Below, one piece after another: positions 1 to 6,183 of a stretch of 10,828 nucleotides of DNA (positions are counted from its first letter, which is position 1; each line of letters opens with the position of its first letter). The position numbers and the translations under genes were made by a program. The stretch spans positions 1 through 10,828 of the forward strand of contig JABHEX010000330.1 of the NCBI GenBank assembly GCA_018676385.1, in the 5' to 3' direction. This stretch comes from Akkermansiaceae bacterium. GTDB lineage: Bacteria > Verrucomicrobiota > Verrucomicrobiia > Verrucomicrobiales > Akkermansiaceae. Below the pieces are notes generated by a model, which was not told the origin of the DNA, ran no database searches, and saw only the letters and a program-made list of their open reading frames with translations.

Positions 1-204
1 CATTTGCGTGAGGAAGTAGTAGTTTGTTTCCCGGATTATCCACGTTGTGACGAGGCAGACTTGCCGATGACATGCGAAGTAGATTCTAGGTATTTAGCAG
101 TAGACAAACCCAGTGGAGATGATGTAAAGACCCATCCCCGCGACGAAGCACCCACTCCTTGGGATGCTTTGGACGGAATTCAAAACGGCCCATCTAAGTC
201 GTAA
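1..204 (+). CDS. YceD/DUF177 family protein, C-terminal part (partial)
   Basis: Open reading frame that enters from before the window and stops at TAA 202-204; 67 codons are visible. It reads HLREEVVVCFPDYPRCDEAD near its start and ends with a PWDALDGI segment, matching the usual C-terminal layout of YceD/DUF177 proteins (an LREE..L..PDYP block followed by a DPRWAAL-like tail). The family is known to sit directly upstream of rpmF in many bacteria and has been linked to 23S rRNA accumulation. Here rpmF follows after 58 nt on the same strand, which supports the call. The family's usual Cys pairs are reduced in the visible part to one Cys in PRCDEAD and one in MTCEVD. The true start lies outside the window; a TTG at position 4 is not a credible start. 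Family assignment rests on context plus partial motif match. Confidence 0.75.
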   Translation, partial: HLREEVVVCFPDYPRCDEADLPMTCEVDSRYLAVDKPSGDDVKTHPRDEAPTPWDALDGIQNGPSKS

Positions 205-262
205 TCATGGAGAGGCAAGACACTCATCACTAAAAAAATCAATCATTTAACCAACCACCATC

Positions 263-445
263 ATGGCAGTACCTAAACGCAGAACATCAAAAATGAAACA
301 AAAGATGCGCCGCGGAGCAAACCGCTGGCGCGCACCCAAGCTGAAGACATGCCCTGAGTGCGAGAGCCGCGTTCCCTCACACATCGCATGCCCACACTGC
401 GGCACCTATCGCGAGCGGCAGGTGATCGAAGTAGATGCCCTCTAA
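263..445 (+). CDS. rpmF: 50S ribosomal protein bL32
   Basis: Sixty-residue basic protein starting MAVPKRRTSKMKQKMRR, the standard bL32 N-terminus, followed by a zinc-ribbon pair CPEC (C30, C33) and CPHC (C43, C46). All four ligands are present, so this is the zinc-binding (C+) form. It is a structural component of the large ribosomal subunit. The length is normal for the family. The ATG at 263 is preceded by an A/C-rich leader with no Shine-Dalgarno motif. The gene lies 58 nt after the YceD-type gene and is probably co-transcribed with it. A strong intrinsic terminator follows at 480-509, before plsX. Confidence 0.97.
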   Translation: MAVPKRRTSKMKQKMRRGANRWRAPKLKTCPECESRVPSHIACPHCGTYRERQVIEVDAL

Positions 446-479
446 CGAGGAATTCGTCTCTAGCTTTATCATTTATCGC

Positions 480-509
480 AGCGGAATGCCTCAGCATTTC
501 GCTCGTTTT
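480..509 (+). terminator. Intrinsic terminator after rpmF
   Basis: Ten-base-pair stem: AGCGGAATGC (480-489) pairs with GCATTTCGCT (494-503) with a single G-T wobble, around a 4-nt loop CTCA. Two bases later comes a TTTT run (506-509) and then GTAT. It lies 34 nt after the rpmF stop and before plsX, in the sense orientation for rpmF. The stem is clear; the short U-tract leaves open partial read-through (attenuation) rather than full termination. Confidence 0.65.
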
Positions 510-551
510 GTATCTACCCATTCGCCTCCATAGCCATCAAGATTTTCCAGA

Positions 552-578
552 TTTACCTGGCTACTTGTAACCTATAAT
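552..578 (+). promoter_or_regulatory. Candidate plsX promoter
   Basis: A perfect TATAAT lies at 573-578. Upstream, TTTACC (552-557) is a four-of-six match to a -35 box, but the spacer is short at 15 nt. The usual 6-7 nt from -10 to transcription start puts +1 at or beside the A of the plsX ATG at 585, so the transcript would be leaderless or nearly so. The upstream rpmF terminator makes a separate promoter here plausible. The -35 is the weak part of the call. Confidence 0.45.
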
Positions 579-584
579 TTTTTT

Positions 585-1607
585 ATGAATATCGCACTTG
601 ATGCCATGGGAGGAGATCTCGCACCTGAGGTAAACATTGTGGGCGCACGCAATGCGCTAAAAATTAATAAGAATATCGATCAACTCTATCTGGTTGGCGA
701 CTCTGAAGTGATTGGTCAACTGGTCAAGAAACACGGCATTACCGATACCCGCATCAAGATTGTTCATGCACCTGAGGTGGTTGCCATGGACGAGTCCGGA
801 GCAAAGGCACTACGCCGGAAAAAAAAGTCATCCATCTCGGTAGCTACCGATTTGGTCAAGTCGGGTGATGCGGACGCAGTAGTCAGCGCCGGAAACACTG
901 GAGCCGCCGTAGCCGCTGCTACTGTCAAATTGCGGACACTCAAGGGCGTAGAACGAGCAGGCATAGCCACTGCAATCCCAAACGAACATGGAATTTGCCA
1001 ACTTCTGGATGCAGGGGCTAACCCCGAAGCCAAACCTCAGCATCTTGTAACTTACGCTCTCATGGGCGCCGTCTATGCCAATAAAGTTCTCGAAGTTGAG
1101 CGCCCACGTGTTGGACTCATGTCTAATGGCGAAGAAGATGAAAAAGGCACAACCTTCACCAAGGAAACATTCGCCCTACTTAAACATCTTGAGTCAACCA
1201 ATCGAGCCCCATTTGATTTCATCGGCAATGTTGAAGGGCACGATTTATTCGACAGCAAACTAGATGTCGTGTTATGCGATGGTTTCACTGGAAATATCAT
1301 TCTCAAAACATGTGAGGCAACCGCCAAAGCAATGTCTAAATGGCTTAAACTGGAATTCAAACGTAGCCCTTTCCGCATCATGGGAGCAGCTATTGCAAGT
1401 GGCGCATTCAAGGCGGTGAAAAAAAAGAGTAGTTACGAATACGTCGGTGGATCGCCGCTGCTCGGTGTCAACGGTGTATGCATTATCGGACACGGTGGGT
1501 CATCAGCACTAGCCATTGAAAACGCTATCCGAGTAGCATGTGAAACCGTGAGCCTAGAAGTAAACCCTCACATTGAAACGGCACTGGCGGAAATCAACCG
1601 CCCCTAG
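585..1607 (+). CDS. plsX: Phosphate acyltransferase PlsX
   Basis: Makes acyl-phosphate from acyl-ACP and phosphate, the first committed input to phosphatidic acid through PlsY; a peripheral membrane enzyme. The 340 residues match the family length. Signature blocks in order: DAMGGD (6-11), SAGNTGA (101-107), LMSNGEEDEKG (178-188), GNVEGHD (214-220), DGFTGNIIL (232-240), GGSPLLGVNG (288-297) and a Gly-rich HGGSS near 303. The ATG at 585 begins MNIALDAMGGD, the canonical N-terminus, so the start is firm although no Shine-Dalgarno precedes it. Downstream fabH follows after 70 nt, the conserved plsX-fabH pairing. Two in-frame A8 tracts (819-826 and 1419-1426) encode Lys-Lys pairs and are potential slippage sites. 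A terminator at 480-509 and a TATAAT at 573-578 suggest transcription separate from rpmF. Confidence 0.97.
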   Translation: MNIALDAMGGDLAPEVNIVGARNALKINKNIDQLYLVGDSEVIGQLVKKHGITDTRIKIVHAPEVVAMDESGAKALRRKKKSSISVATDLVKSGDADAVVSAGNTGAAVAAATVKLRTLKGVERAGIATAIPNEHGICQLLDAGANPEAKPQHLVTYALMGAVYANKVLEVERPRVGLMSNGEEDEKGTTFTKETFALLKHLESTNRAPFDFIGNVEGHDLFDSKLDVVLCDGFTGNIILKTCEATAKAMSKWLKLEFKRSPFRIMGAAIASGAFKAVKKKSSYEYVGGSPLLGVNGVCIIGHGGSSALAIENAIRVACETVSLEVNPHIETALAEINRP

Positions 1608-1677
1608 ACTGACATAAAGCTGTTCATCTGCTGAATAATGGCTACATTTCGCAGTAGCGAATGCTGTCTGATTTCCT

Positions 1678-2676
1678 ATGAGTGAAGCTACCGACCACCC
1701 AGTCACAATTGCCGGAACCGGCAGTTATCTACCCAAACGTATCCTTACTAATAACGACCTAGCAAAAATGGTCGACACCAGCGATGAGTGGATCACAAGC
1801 CGCACCGGCATTAAGGAGCGGCGCATCGCAGCGGACGATGAGTTTACCTCTGACATGGCAACTAAAGCTGGTCAGAAAGCCCTCGATCAAGCCGGTATCG
1901 CCTATGAAGATGTGCAATTAATTATCGTCGCTACGATTACACCAGACACACCCACACCCGCAACAGCATGTTACGTGCAGAGGGATCTAGGTGCACACAC
2001 AGCCGTTGCCTTTGATATTTCCGCTGCATGCTCTGGCTTTCTCTATGCAATGAAAATCGCTCGCCGACTAATATCCGATGGTGCATATGAAAATGCTCTA
2101 ATAGTGGGTGCAGAAAAACTGTCATCGGTTACCAACTGGGAGGATCGTAACACCTGTGTACTCTTTGGTGATGGAGCAGGGGCTGCCGTTCTACGTAAAT
2201 CTAAATGCGACGAAGGCCGAATCATTGCCACTGAGACCGGAAGTGACGGCCGGCATACAAATCTGCTGAAAATTAGTGGAGGAGGTTCGGCCTGCCCAAT
2301 CAACAAATCAAATGCAGACCAGCATCTTAACACGCTTTCGATGCAGGGTCGTGAGGTCTTTAAGCTTGCAGTCAATGCCATGCGAAATGCTGCTGAAAAA
2401 GTCATTGAACGCGCTGGGCTCACCCCTGACGATATCAAGCTGATTGTTCCACACCAAGCTAATCTCCGTATTATCGACGCCATAGCCGACCGGTTGACCA
2501 TACCTAATGAAAAGGTTTATGTTAACTTACACAAGTATGGTAATACCTCCGCCGCAGCTGTTGCTATCGCGCTAGACGAAGCTCACCGTGAAGGTAAATT
2601 TGAGCGGGGCGATAACATCATCCTAGTTGTCTTTGGTGCCGGACTTACTTGGGCAGCTACAGCGATTGAGTGGTAA
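1678..2676 (+). CDS. fabH: 3-oxoacyl-ACP synthase III (FabH)
   Basis: Initiating condensing enzyme of type II fatty-acid synthesis: condenses acyl-CoA with malonyl-ACP. 332 residues, a normal length with the two-half thiolase fold. The catalytic triad is visible: Cys118 in DISAACSG, His259 in VPHQANLRI and Asn289 in KYGNTSAA. The N-terminal IAGTGSYLPKRILTN and TSDEWITSRTGIKERR blocks are typical FabH, including the Trp-Arg pair associated with CoA binding. The C-terminus shows VVFGAGLTWAA, close to the family's usual FGAGLTWG. The ATG at 1678 fits the family start; no Shine-Dalgarno is visible. The gene lies 70 nt after plsX, same strand, presumably one transcription unit. The gap holds a small TTCGC/GCGAA hairpin (1648-1661) without a U-tract. 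Confidence 0.97.
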   Translation: MSEATDHPVTIAGTGSYLPKRILTNNDLAKMVDTSDEWITSRTGIKERRIAADDEFTSDMATKAGQKALDQAGIAYEDVQLIIVATITPDTPTPATACYVQRDLGAHTAVAFDISAACSGFLYAMKIARRLISDGAYENALIVGAEKLSSVTNWEDRNTCVLFGDGAGAAVLRKSKCDEGRIIATETGSDGRHTNLLKISGGGSACPINKSNADQHLNTLSMQGREVFKLAVNAMRNAAEKVIERAGLTPDDIKLIVPHQANLRIIDAIADRLTIPNEKVYVNLHKYGNTSAAAVAIALDEAHREGKFERGDNIILVVFGAGLTWAATAIEW

Positions 2677-2695
2677 TTTTTAATGAGTAATTGAT

Positions 2696-3007
2696 ATGCG
2701 CCAGTTCATCCTGACTCTGGGAACTTTGGCCGCTATTTTGGCATCCTGCTGGGAAATCTATATCGGCATTGCTGCCATACTGACGAATCAACTTGAGGAA
2801 TCACTTTATCATTTACTGCTAATGTTGCCTCTGATGCTGTCGCTAGCAATTACATTTGACTACGTAAACAGTCTGATGCACGAGGAATATCGTAGGTTTC
2901 GGCGCTCAATCGCCAGAAAAAAAGGAGTTCAGAAAGACATCATGCATCCTGACTCAAAAGAGGTGCGCAATACCCCGTGGGAGGATGACTCCTCGCATAC
3001 ACATTAG
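2696..3007 (+). CDS. Small two-helix membrane protein, unknown function
   Basis: A 103-residue protein I cannot assign to a named family. Two strongly hydrophobic stretches are visible, about residues 4-30 (ILTLGTLAAILASCW and onward) and 36-56 (LYHLLLMLPLMLSLAI), so two transmembrane helices in a hairpin are likely. They are followed by a basic segment around 62-80 with RRFRRSIARKK, which by the positive-inside rule should be cytoplasmic, and an acidic, His-ending tail. Its ATG lies 19 nt after the fabH stop, suggesting co-transcription with plsX-fabH. It converges on rodA with an 11-nt gap. An A7 run (2917-2923) falls in the Lys-coding part. Codon use and the clean helix-loop-helix pattern favour a real gene; function is open. 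Confidence 0.7.
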   Translation: MRQFILTLGTLAAILASCWEIYIGIAAILTNQLEESLYHLLLMLPLMLSLAITFDYVNSLMHEEYRRFRRSIARKKGVQKDIMHPDSKEVRNTPWEDDSSHTH

Positions 3008-3018
3008 GATATGTAAGA

Positions 3019-4200
3019 TTATATGAAACTTCTGCGTTCTGGCTCCTCCACAGGCTCAGCAAGCTCAACATTACGGTGCACCCATATGCTTTGCACCAAA
3101 CCTAACAAAAACATACACATCACCACAAATGTTCCGGAATAGCTTACCAGTGGTAGTGGGATACCAGTAATCGGGGTAAGAAGCACGCACATGCCAATAT
3201 TTTCAAATATGTGAGCAAAGAGCAGCGCCACAACCGCAGCAGCAATGATTCTACCAGAACTATCTCTGCTATAGAAGGCGATGAATAAACACTGGATTAA
3301 TAATAATGAGTATCCGGTAATCAATAACATACTTCCACGAAACCCTTGCTCTTCCCCAATGACTGCAAAAATAAAGTCGTTATGAGCTGTTTTCCAGGGG
3401 ATGTACTTCTTGTCGTGTAATGACCCACGTTGGCTGTTAGCATTCCATCCAATACCCTTATAACCGGCTTTGCCGATGGATGTGGATACCCAATAAGGAG
3501 CATAAGCATCACCATTAATATCGACTTCACGCTCGTTGAGCATGTCGAGATAGAGCTCAATTCGACCAGCCCCCCGCTCAGACTCCTTTGGTAAAATCAC
3601 AAAATAGACGATGGCCATTGATCCAAAACCTACAATTCCCATGAATAATAAATAACGATATGGAATGCCACCTGCAAACATGATCACCGCCGTGACAGGT
3701 AGCCATACCATCGCCGATCCCATATCTCCCATTTGCACCACTACCAGAAAGGGTATTCCGGCCAGCAAGCCGATAATTATAACTTTGAGTAGTGGAAGCT
3801 TGAACAGCGAATGCAGACGCGGCAAATCTTGCAACAGAGAACCAATCAAAACAATCCCCCCCGCTATTCCCAGCTGGGTAGGTTGAAATGAAAGCCCACC
3901 TAATTGAAGCTGATGGACTTCATTACCAGATTTCATCGCCACAATCATCAGAGTAAGTCCAGCAAGATACATCGGAATACCAAGCCAACGAATCCAACGG
4001 TAATCGATGAGTGACGTTACCATAAAAATAACAAACCCTAAAATAATCCACCTCTTGTGCATGTTGGCATAGTGCTCACCACCTTGGGGTAAATGCCTGG
4101 CCGCACTCTCAATGGCATAAACTCCAAAAATAGCCAGAGCCAGCATGGTAAGCACCAGCAGCCAGTTCATTCCAAATATTTTTCGCATTAACGGCGTCAT
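3019..4200 (-). CDS. rodA: SEDS family peptidoglycan glycosyltransferase, RodA-like
   Basis: Polytopic inner-membrane protein of 393 residues with about ten hydrophobic segments, the SEDS (RodA/FtsW/SpoVE) architecture. SEDS proteins polymerise lipid II into glycan strands; RodA works with a class B PBP in the elongasome. The key periplasmic motif is present as AHNDFIFAVIGEEQGF (272-287), with Asp275 aligning to the essential Asp. The late block ENIGMCVLLTPITGIPLP (333-350) is also typical. Several usual motifs are altered: FQPTQL (105-110) where FQPSE is expected, QMGDMGS (156-162) for QPDLGT, and SYSGT (353-357) for SYGGS. RodA is preferred over FtsW from length and the lack of an FtsW-type extended N-terminus, but FtsW is possible. 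The ATG at 4200 lies 14 nt after a small secreted protein gene on the same strand. No mreBCD or PBP2 gene is in the window. Confidence 0.8.
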   Translation of the reverse strand: MTPLMRKIFGMNWLLVLTMLALAIFGVYAIESAARHLPQGGEHYANMHKRWIILGFVIFMVTSLIDYRWIRWLGIPMYLAGLTLMIVAMKSGNEVHQLQLGGLSFQPTQLGIAGGIVLIGSLLQDLPRLHSLFKLPLLKVIIIGLLAGIPFLVVVQMGDMGSAMVWLPVTAVIMFAGGIPYRYLLFMGIVGFGSMAIVYFVILPKESERGAGRIELYLDMLNEREVDINGDAYAPYWVSTSIGKAGYKGIGWNANSQRGSLHDKKYIPWKTAHNDFIFAVIGEEQGFRGSMLLITGYSLLLIQCLFIAFYSRDSSGRIIAAAVVALLFAHIFENIGMCVLLTPITGIPLPLVSYSGTFVVMCMFLLGLVQSIWVHRNVELAEPVEEPERRSFI

Positions 4201-4214
4201 GATGATGGCAATAA

Positions 4215-4469
4215 TTATCTGTTAATGATTGCTCCCTGCCGGAGCCAACTTTCAAAGTTTTTCAGCATCATAGTCACTAATGCTAACCTTTTGTTTTCAG
4301 CTTTGAAACCAATTCTAGCGGCAGTGTTAGTTTGTTGGTCGTTGAACAATGCCTGCATCTCTGATGCTGTAACCATGGGCTGTGCTGCATAAACAATATT
4401 ACCAACAAATAGCTCTATAATTATCACAAGCCATATAATCATCCCCAATAGCTTTTTAGTTTTTATCAT
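4215..4469 (-). CDS. Small secreted protein upstream of rodA, unknown
   Basis: An 84-residue protein read from the ATG at 4469; a TTG six codons upstream (4487) is possible but would put charged residues before the signal. Residues 1-28 form a clear Sec signal: MIKTKK, a hydrophobic core LLGMIIWLVIIIELFVG, then a VYA-AQ cleavage-like site. The mature part is about 56 residues with a TASEMQALFN block and a Lys/Arg-rich amphipathic stretch ending NFESWLRQGAIINR; it has no Cys. The stop lies 14 nt before the rodA ATG, so the two are probably co-transcribed. That suggests, without proving, a periplasmic role linked to wall synthesis. No family recognised. Confidence 0.6.
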   Translation of the reverse strand: MIKTKKLLGMIIWLVIIIELFVGNIVYAAQPMVTASEMQALFNDQQTNTAARIGFKAENKRLALVTMMLKNFESWLRQGAIINR

Positions 4470-4565
4470 CCGTCGGTTGTCGTGCAAGTTTGATAAATCT
4501 TAGCATGTAAGCAAAATTGCACAGAATCAATACAAGCGTCAATATCATCCCCAAATCATCCGAAT
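4470..4565. other. Intergenic leader before the small secreted protein gene
   Basis: This AT-rich gap separates the ompH terminator from the small-protein/rodA unit and should hold that unit's promoter. On the minus strand it contains TATTGACG (4544-4537), a five-of-six -35-like box, but the position 17 nt further on reads CAATTT, a poor -10. No clear promoter can be fixed. The same octamer occurs upstream of ompH at 5312-5305. Confidence 0.3.
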
Positions 4566-4605
4566 AAAAAAACACCCTACTCCCACATCATGGGGAGAAG
4601 GGTGT
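4566..4605 (-). terminator. Strong intrinsic terminator after ompH
   Basis: Read on the minus strand downstream of ompH: a stem of 7 bp (ACACCCT 4572-4578 with AGGGTGT 4599-4605), one A-A mismatch (4579/4598), then 5 more bp (CTCCC 4580-4584 with GGGAG 4593-4597), with an 8-nt loop 4585-4592. The stem is followed by a T7 run (A7 at 4566-4572 on the plus strand). It sits 27 nt after the ompH stop and before the small-secreted-protein/rodA unit, so it separates the two transcription units. Confidence 0.9.
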
Positions 4606-4631
4606 AGTGAGATATAATGAAACTCAGCCAA

Positions 4632-5219
4632 CTATGGCTTGGCTGGGGCGTCCTTGGCTAGCTCCTCAAGTAGAGTAGCGGTTATGTTTGTAGCATCTTT
4701 AGTGTAGAGGAGAAATGGCACTTGGTTCGCACTCATACCAGACTTATCGAGCACGAAGTCAAAGTCTTCTTTCTTCGAGTGATCTACAATACGCTTACGG
4801 ATTTCCTCTAGAATACCTTGCATACTTGCCTGCTTCTTGAGTTCTAGGGCGCGCGTACGGCGACCCAAAAATTCGCGACGTTCACGGTCCATCGCCTTTG
4901 CCTCATCGAGCTTTAATTGAAACTCTTTTGACTTCTCGCGCTTCACGCTGTCACTGAGTGTAGGATCCTCAATTTTTTTCTTAAGCACTTGAAGGTCCTC
5001 CTCCAGCTTACGAATACCTGCAAGACGCTCGTTATTTTCTTTTTGAATACGAGCAAACTCCTCACTAAACTTCTGCTGCTCTTCTGTAGTGCGGTGATAT
5101 TCTTTGAAAAGCTTTTGTATGTCCACTGTCGCGATCTTAAGTCGCTGTGCATTAGATGTTCCCATTGAAATCGTAGCAAAAATGCACAAAATCAGGGAGA
5201 GTTGAATATATTTTTTCAT
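4632..5219 (-). CDS. OmpH/Skp family periplasmic chaperone
   Basis: A 195-residue protein with a Sec signal at 1-24 (MKKYIQLSLILCIFATISMG, cleavage after SNA). The mature start LKIATVDIQKLFKEYHRT matches the OmpH/Skp opening (a beta strand, then an xVDxxxLFxxY helix). A long charged coiled coil follows at about residues 42-130, rich in Glu, Lys and Arg, forming the tentacle-like arm. The C-terminal part (about 140-195, with FDFVLDKSGMS) returns to the trimerisation core. Skp proteins hold unfolded outer-membrane proteins in the periplasm, so this implies a two-membrane envelope. No bamA, lpxD or other usual neighbour is nearby; the gene appears monocistronic, ending at the strong terminator. 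It is divergent from panC across a 112-nt gap. The ATG at 5219 has no Shine-Dalgarno. Confidence 0.88.
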   Translation of the reverse strand: MKKYIQLSLILCIFATISMGTSNAQRLKIATVDIQKLFKEYHRTTEEQQKFSEEFARIQKENNERLAGIRKLEEDLQVLKKKIEDPTLSDSVKREKSKEFQLKLDEAKAMDRERREFLGRRTRALELKKQASMQGILEEIRKRIVDHSKKEDFDFVLDKSGMSANQVPFLLYTKDATNITATLLEELAKDAPAKP

Positions 5220-5331
5220 AGTAGATTACTGGATAATTGTGGTGGTATTTGGTGGGCACAGCAATATCGTGCACATACATAAAGCTGAACAATTTCATCC
5301 TTCACGTCAATACCTATCCCCCACCAATCTC
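5220..5331. other. Divergent ompH-panC intergenic region
   Basis: This 112-nt gap must hold promoters for both directions. It contains an 8-bp inverted repeat, TTGGTGGG (5249-5256) and CCCACCAA (5320-5327), whose right arm ends 4 nt before the panC GTG. On the minus strand TATTGACG (5312-5305) is a -35-like box for ompH with no good -10 at the standard distance. No recognised riboswitch is apparent. Confidence 0.35.
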
Positions 5332-6183
5332 GTGAAAATCATCAAAACAAAAAATGATCTCATCGCTGAGACTCTCAAAACAGCGGATAAAGGGCTATCT
5401 ACCCTTGTTCCCACTATGGGCGCATTGCATGATGGGCATTTGGAACTTATCCGCCACGCGCGCAAATTGTCAGGCACAAATGGCTGCGTAATTGTTAGCT
5501 TATTTGTAAATCCTTCTCAGTTCGATCGAATAGAGGATCTTGATAACTACCCTCGAACTATTGATCAGGATCTAAAAAAATGCCAAGCAGAGGGTGTTGA
5601 TATCGTTTTTGCACCAGATCCTGCCTCAATGTATCAACCGAACCACTCAGTGACAGTAATTGAGAATTCATTAGCGACAAGACTCTGCGGAGCTGCGCGC
5701 CCAGGTCACTTCAACGGAGTATGCACCATCGTATTGAAACTTTTCAACCTCTGCAGAGCAGACATTGCTGTATTCGGAAAAAAAGACTACCAGCAACTCG
5801 CCATCATTCGGCGTATGATTAGAGATTTGAACGTACAGATCCGTATCGAAGCTATCGATACCGTGCGAGATACCAACGGTGTTGCACTCTCATCACGTAA
5901 TGCACTTCTCACCCCAGAGCAATACAATGATGCTTCGCGAATTCGCAGAGCCATGCTAGCCGCAAAAAAATGTCATATAGCGGGTGAAACGTCTGTTGCT
6001 CAGCTTGTCGAAATTGCAAGCAATTCAATCCAAATATCTGAACAAGGTGCACAGATCGATTATTTGGAAATACTTGATGCCGACTCACTAGAACCCATCA
6101 AAAGCGTCAACCGACCTGCAATAATGGCCACAGCTGTATTCTATGGTAAGGTGCGTCTGATTGACAATATTGAACTTGGCTAG
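5332..6183 (+). CDS. panC: Pantothenate synthetase (pantoate-beta-alanine ligase)
   Basis: Joins pantoate and beta-alanine with ATP to make pantothenate, the CoA precursor; cytoplasmic. I start it at the GTG at 5332, giving 283 residues, the family's usual length, and the expected opening MKIIKTKNDLIAETLKTADK. The frame stays open upstream to another GTG at 5239, but that 31-residue extension has no family resemblance. Motifs: PTMGALHDGH (27-36, the HIGH-like nucleotide site), FVNPSQF (58-64), RPGHFNGV (123-130), FGKKDYQQL (148-156) and GVALSSRN (183-190). All catalytic blocks look intact. Three A7 runs (5574-5580, 5778-5784, 5964-5970) lie in frame. The stop TAG 6181-6183 shares the palindrome CTAG with the opposing menD stop. 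No panB or panD is nearby. Confidence 0.95.
   Translation: MKIIKTKNDLIAETLKTADKGLSTLVPTMGALHDGHLELIRHARKLSGTNGCVIVSLFVNPSQFDRIEDLDNYPRTIDQDLKKCQAEGVDIVFAPDPASMYQPNHSVTVIENSLATRLCGAARPGHFNGVCTIVLKLFNLCRADIAVFGKKDYQQLAIIRRMIRDLNVQIRIEAIDTVRDTNGVALSSRNALLTPEQYNDASRIRRAMLAAKKCHIAGETSVAQLVEIASNSIQISEQGAQIDYLEILDADSLEPIKSVNRPAIMATAVFYGKVRLIDNIELG

Noticed and set aside
358..570. 70-codon ORF overlapping rpmF and running toward plsX
   Set aside because: Its first part is out of frame within rpmF and the rest crosses the intrinsic terminator at 480-509.
1648..1661. TTCGC-AGTA-GCGAA hairpin between plsX and fabH as a terminator
   Set aside because: Only 5 bp and no U-tract; plsX and fabH are most likely co-transcribed.
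2043..2501. 152-codon minus-strand ORF inside fabH
   Set aside because: Antisense shadow of fabH; no domain-like pattern and Ser/Arg-rich composition typical of out-of-frame reading.
5239..5331. N-terminal extension of panC from GTG 5239
   Set aside because: The 31 extra residues have no family resemblance, would make the protein longer than usual, and overlap the likely ompH promoter region.
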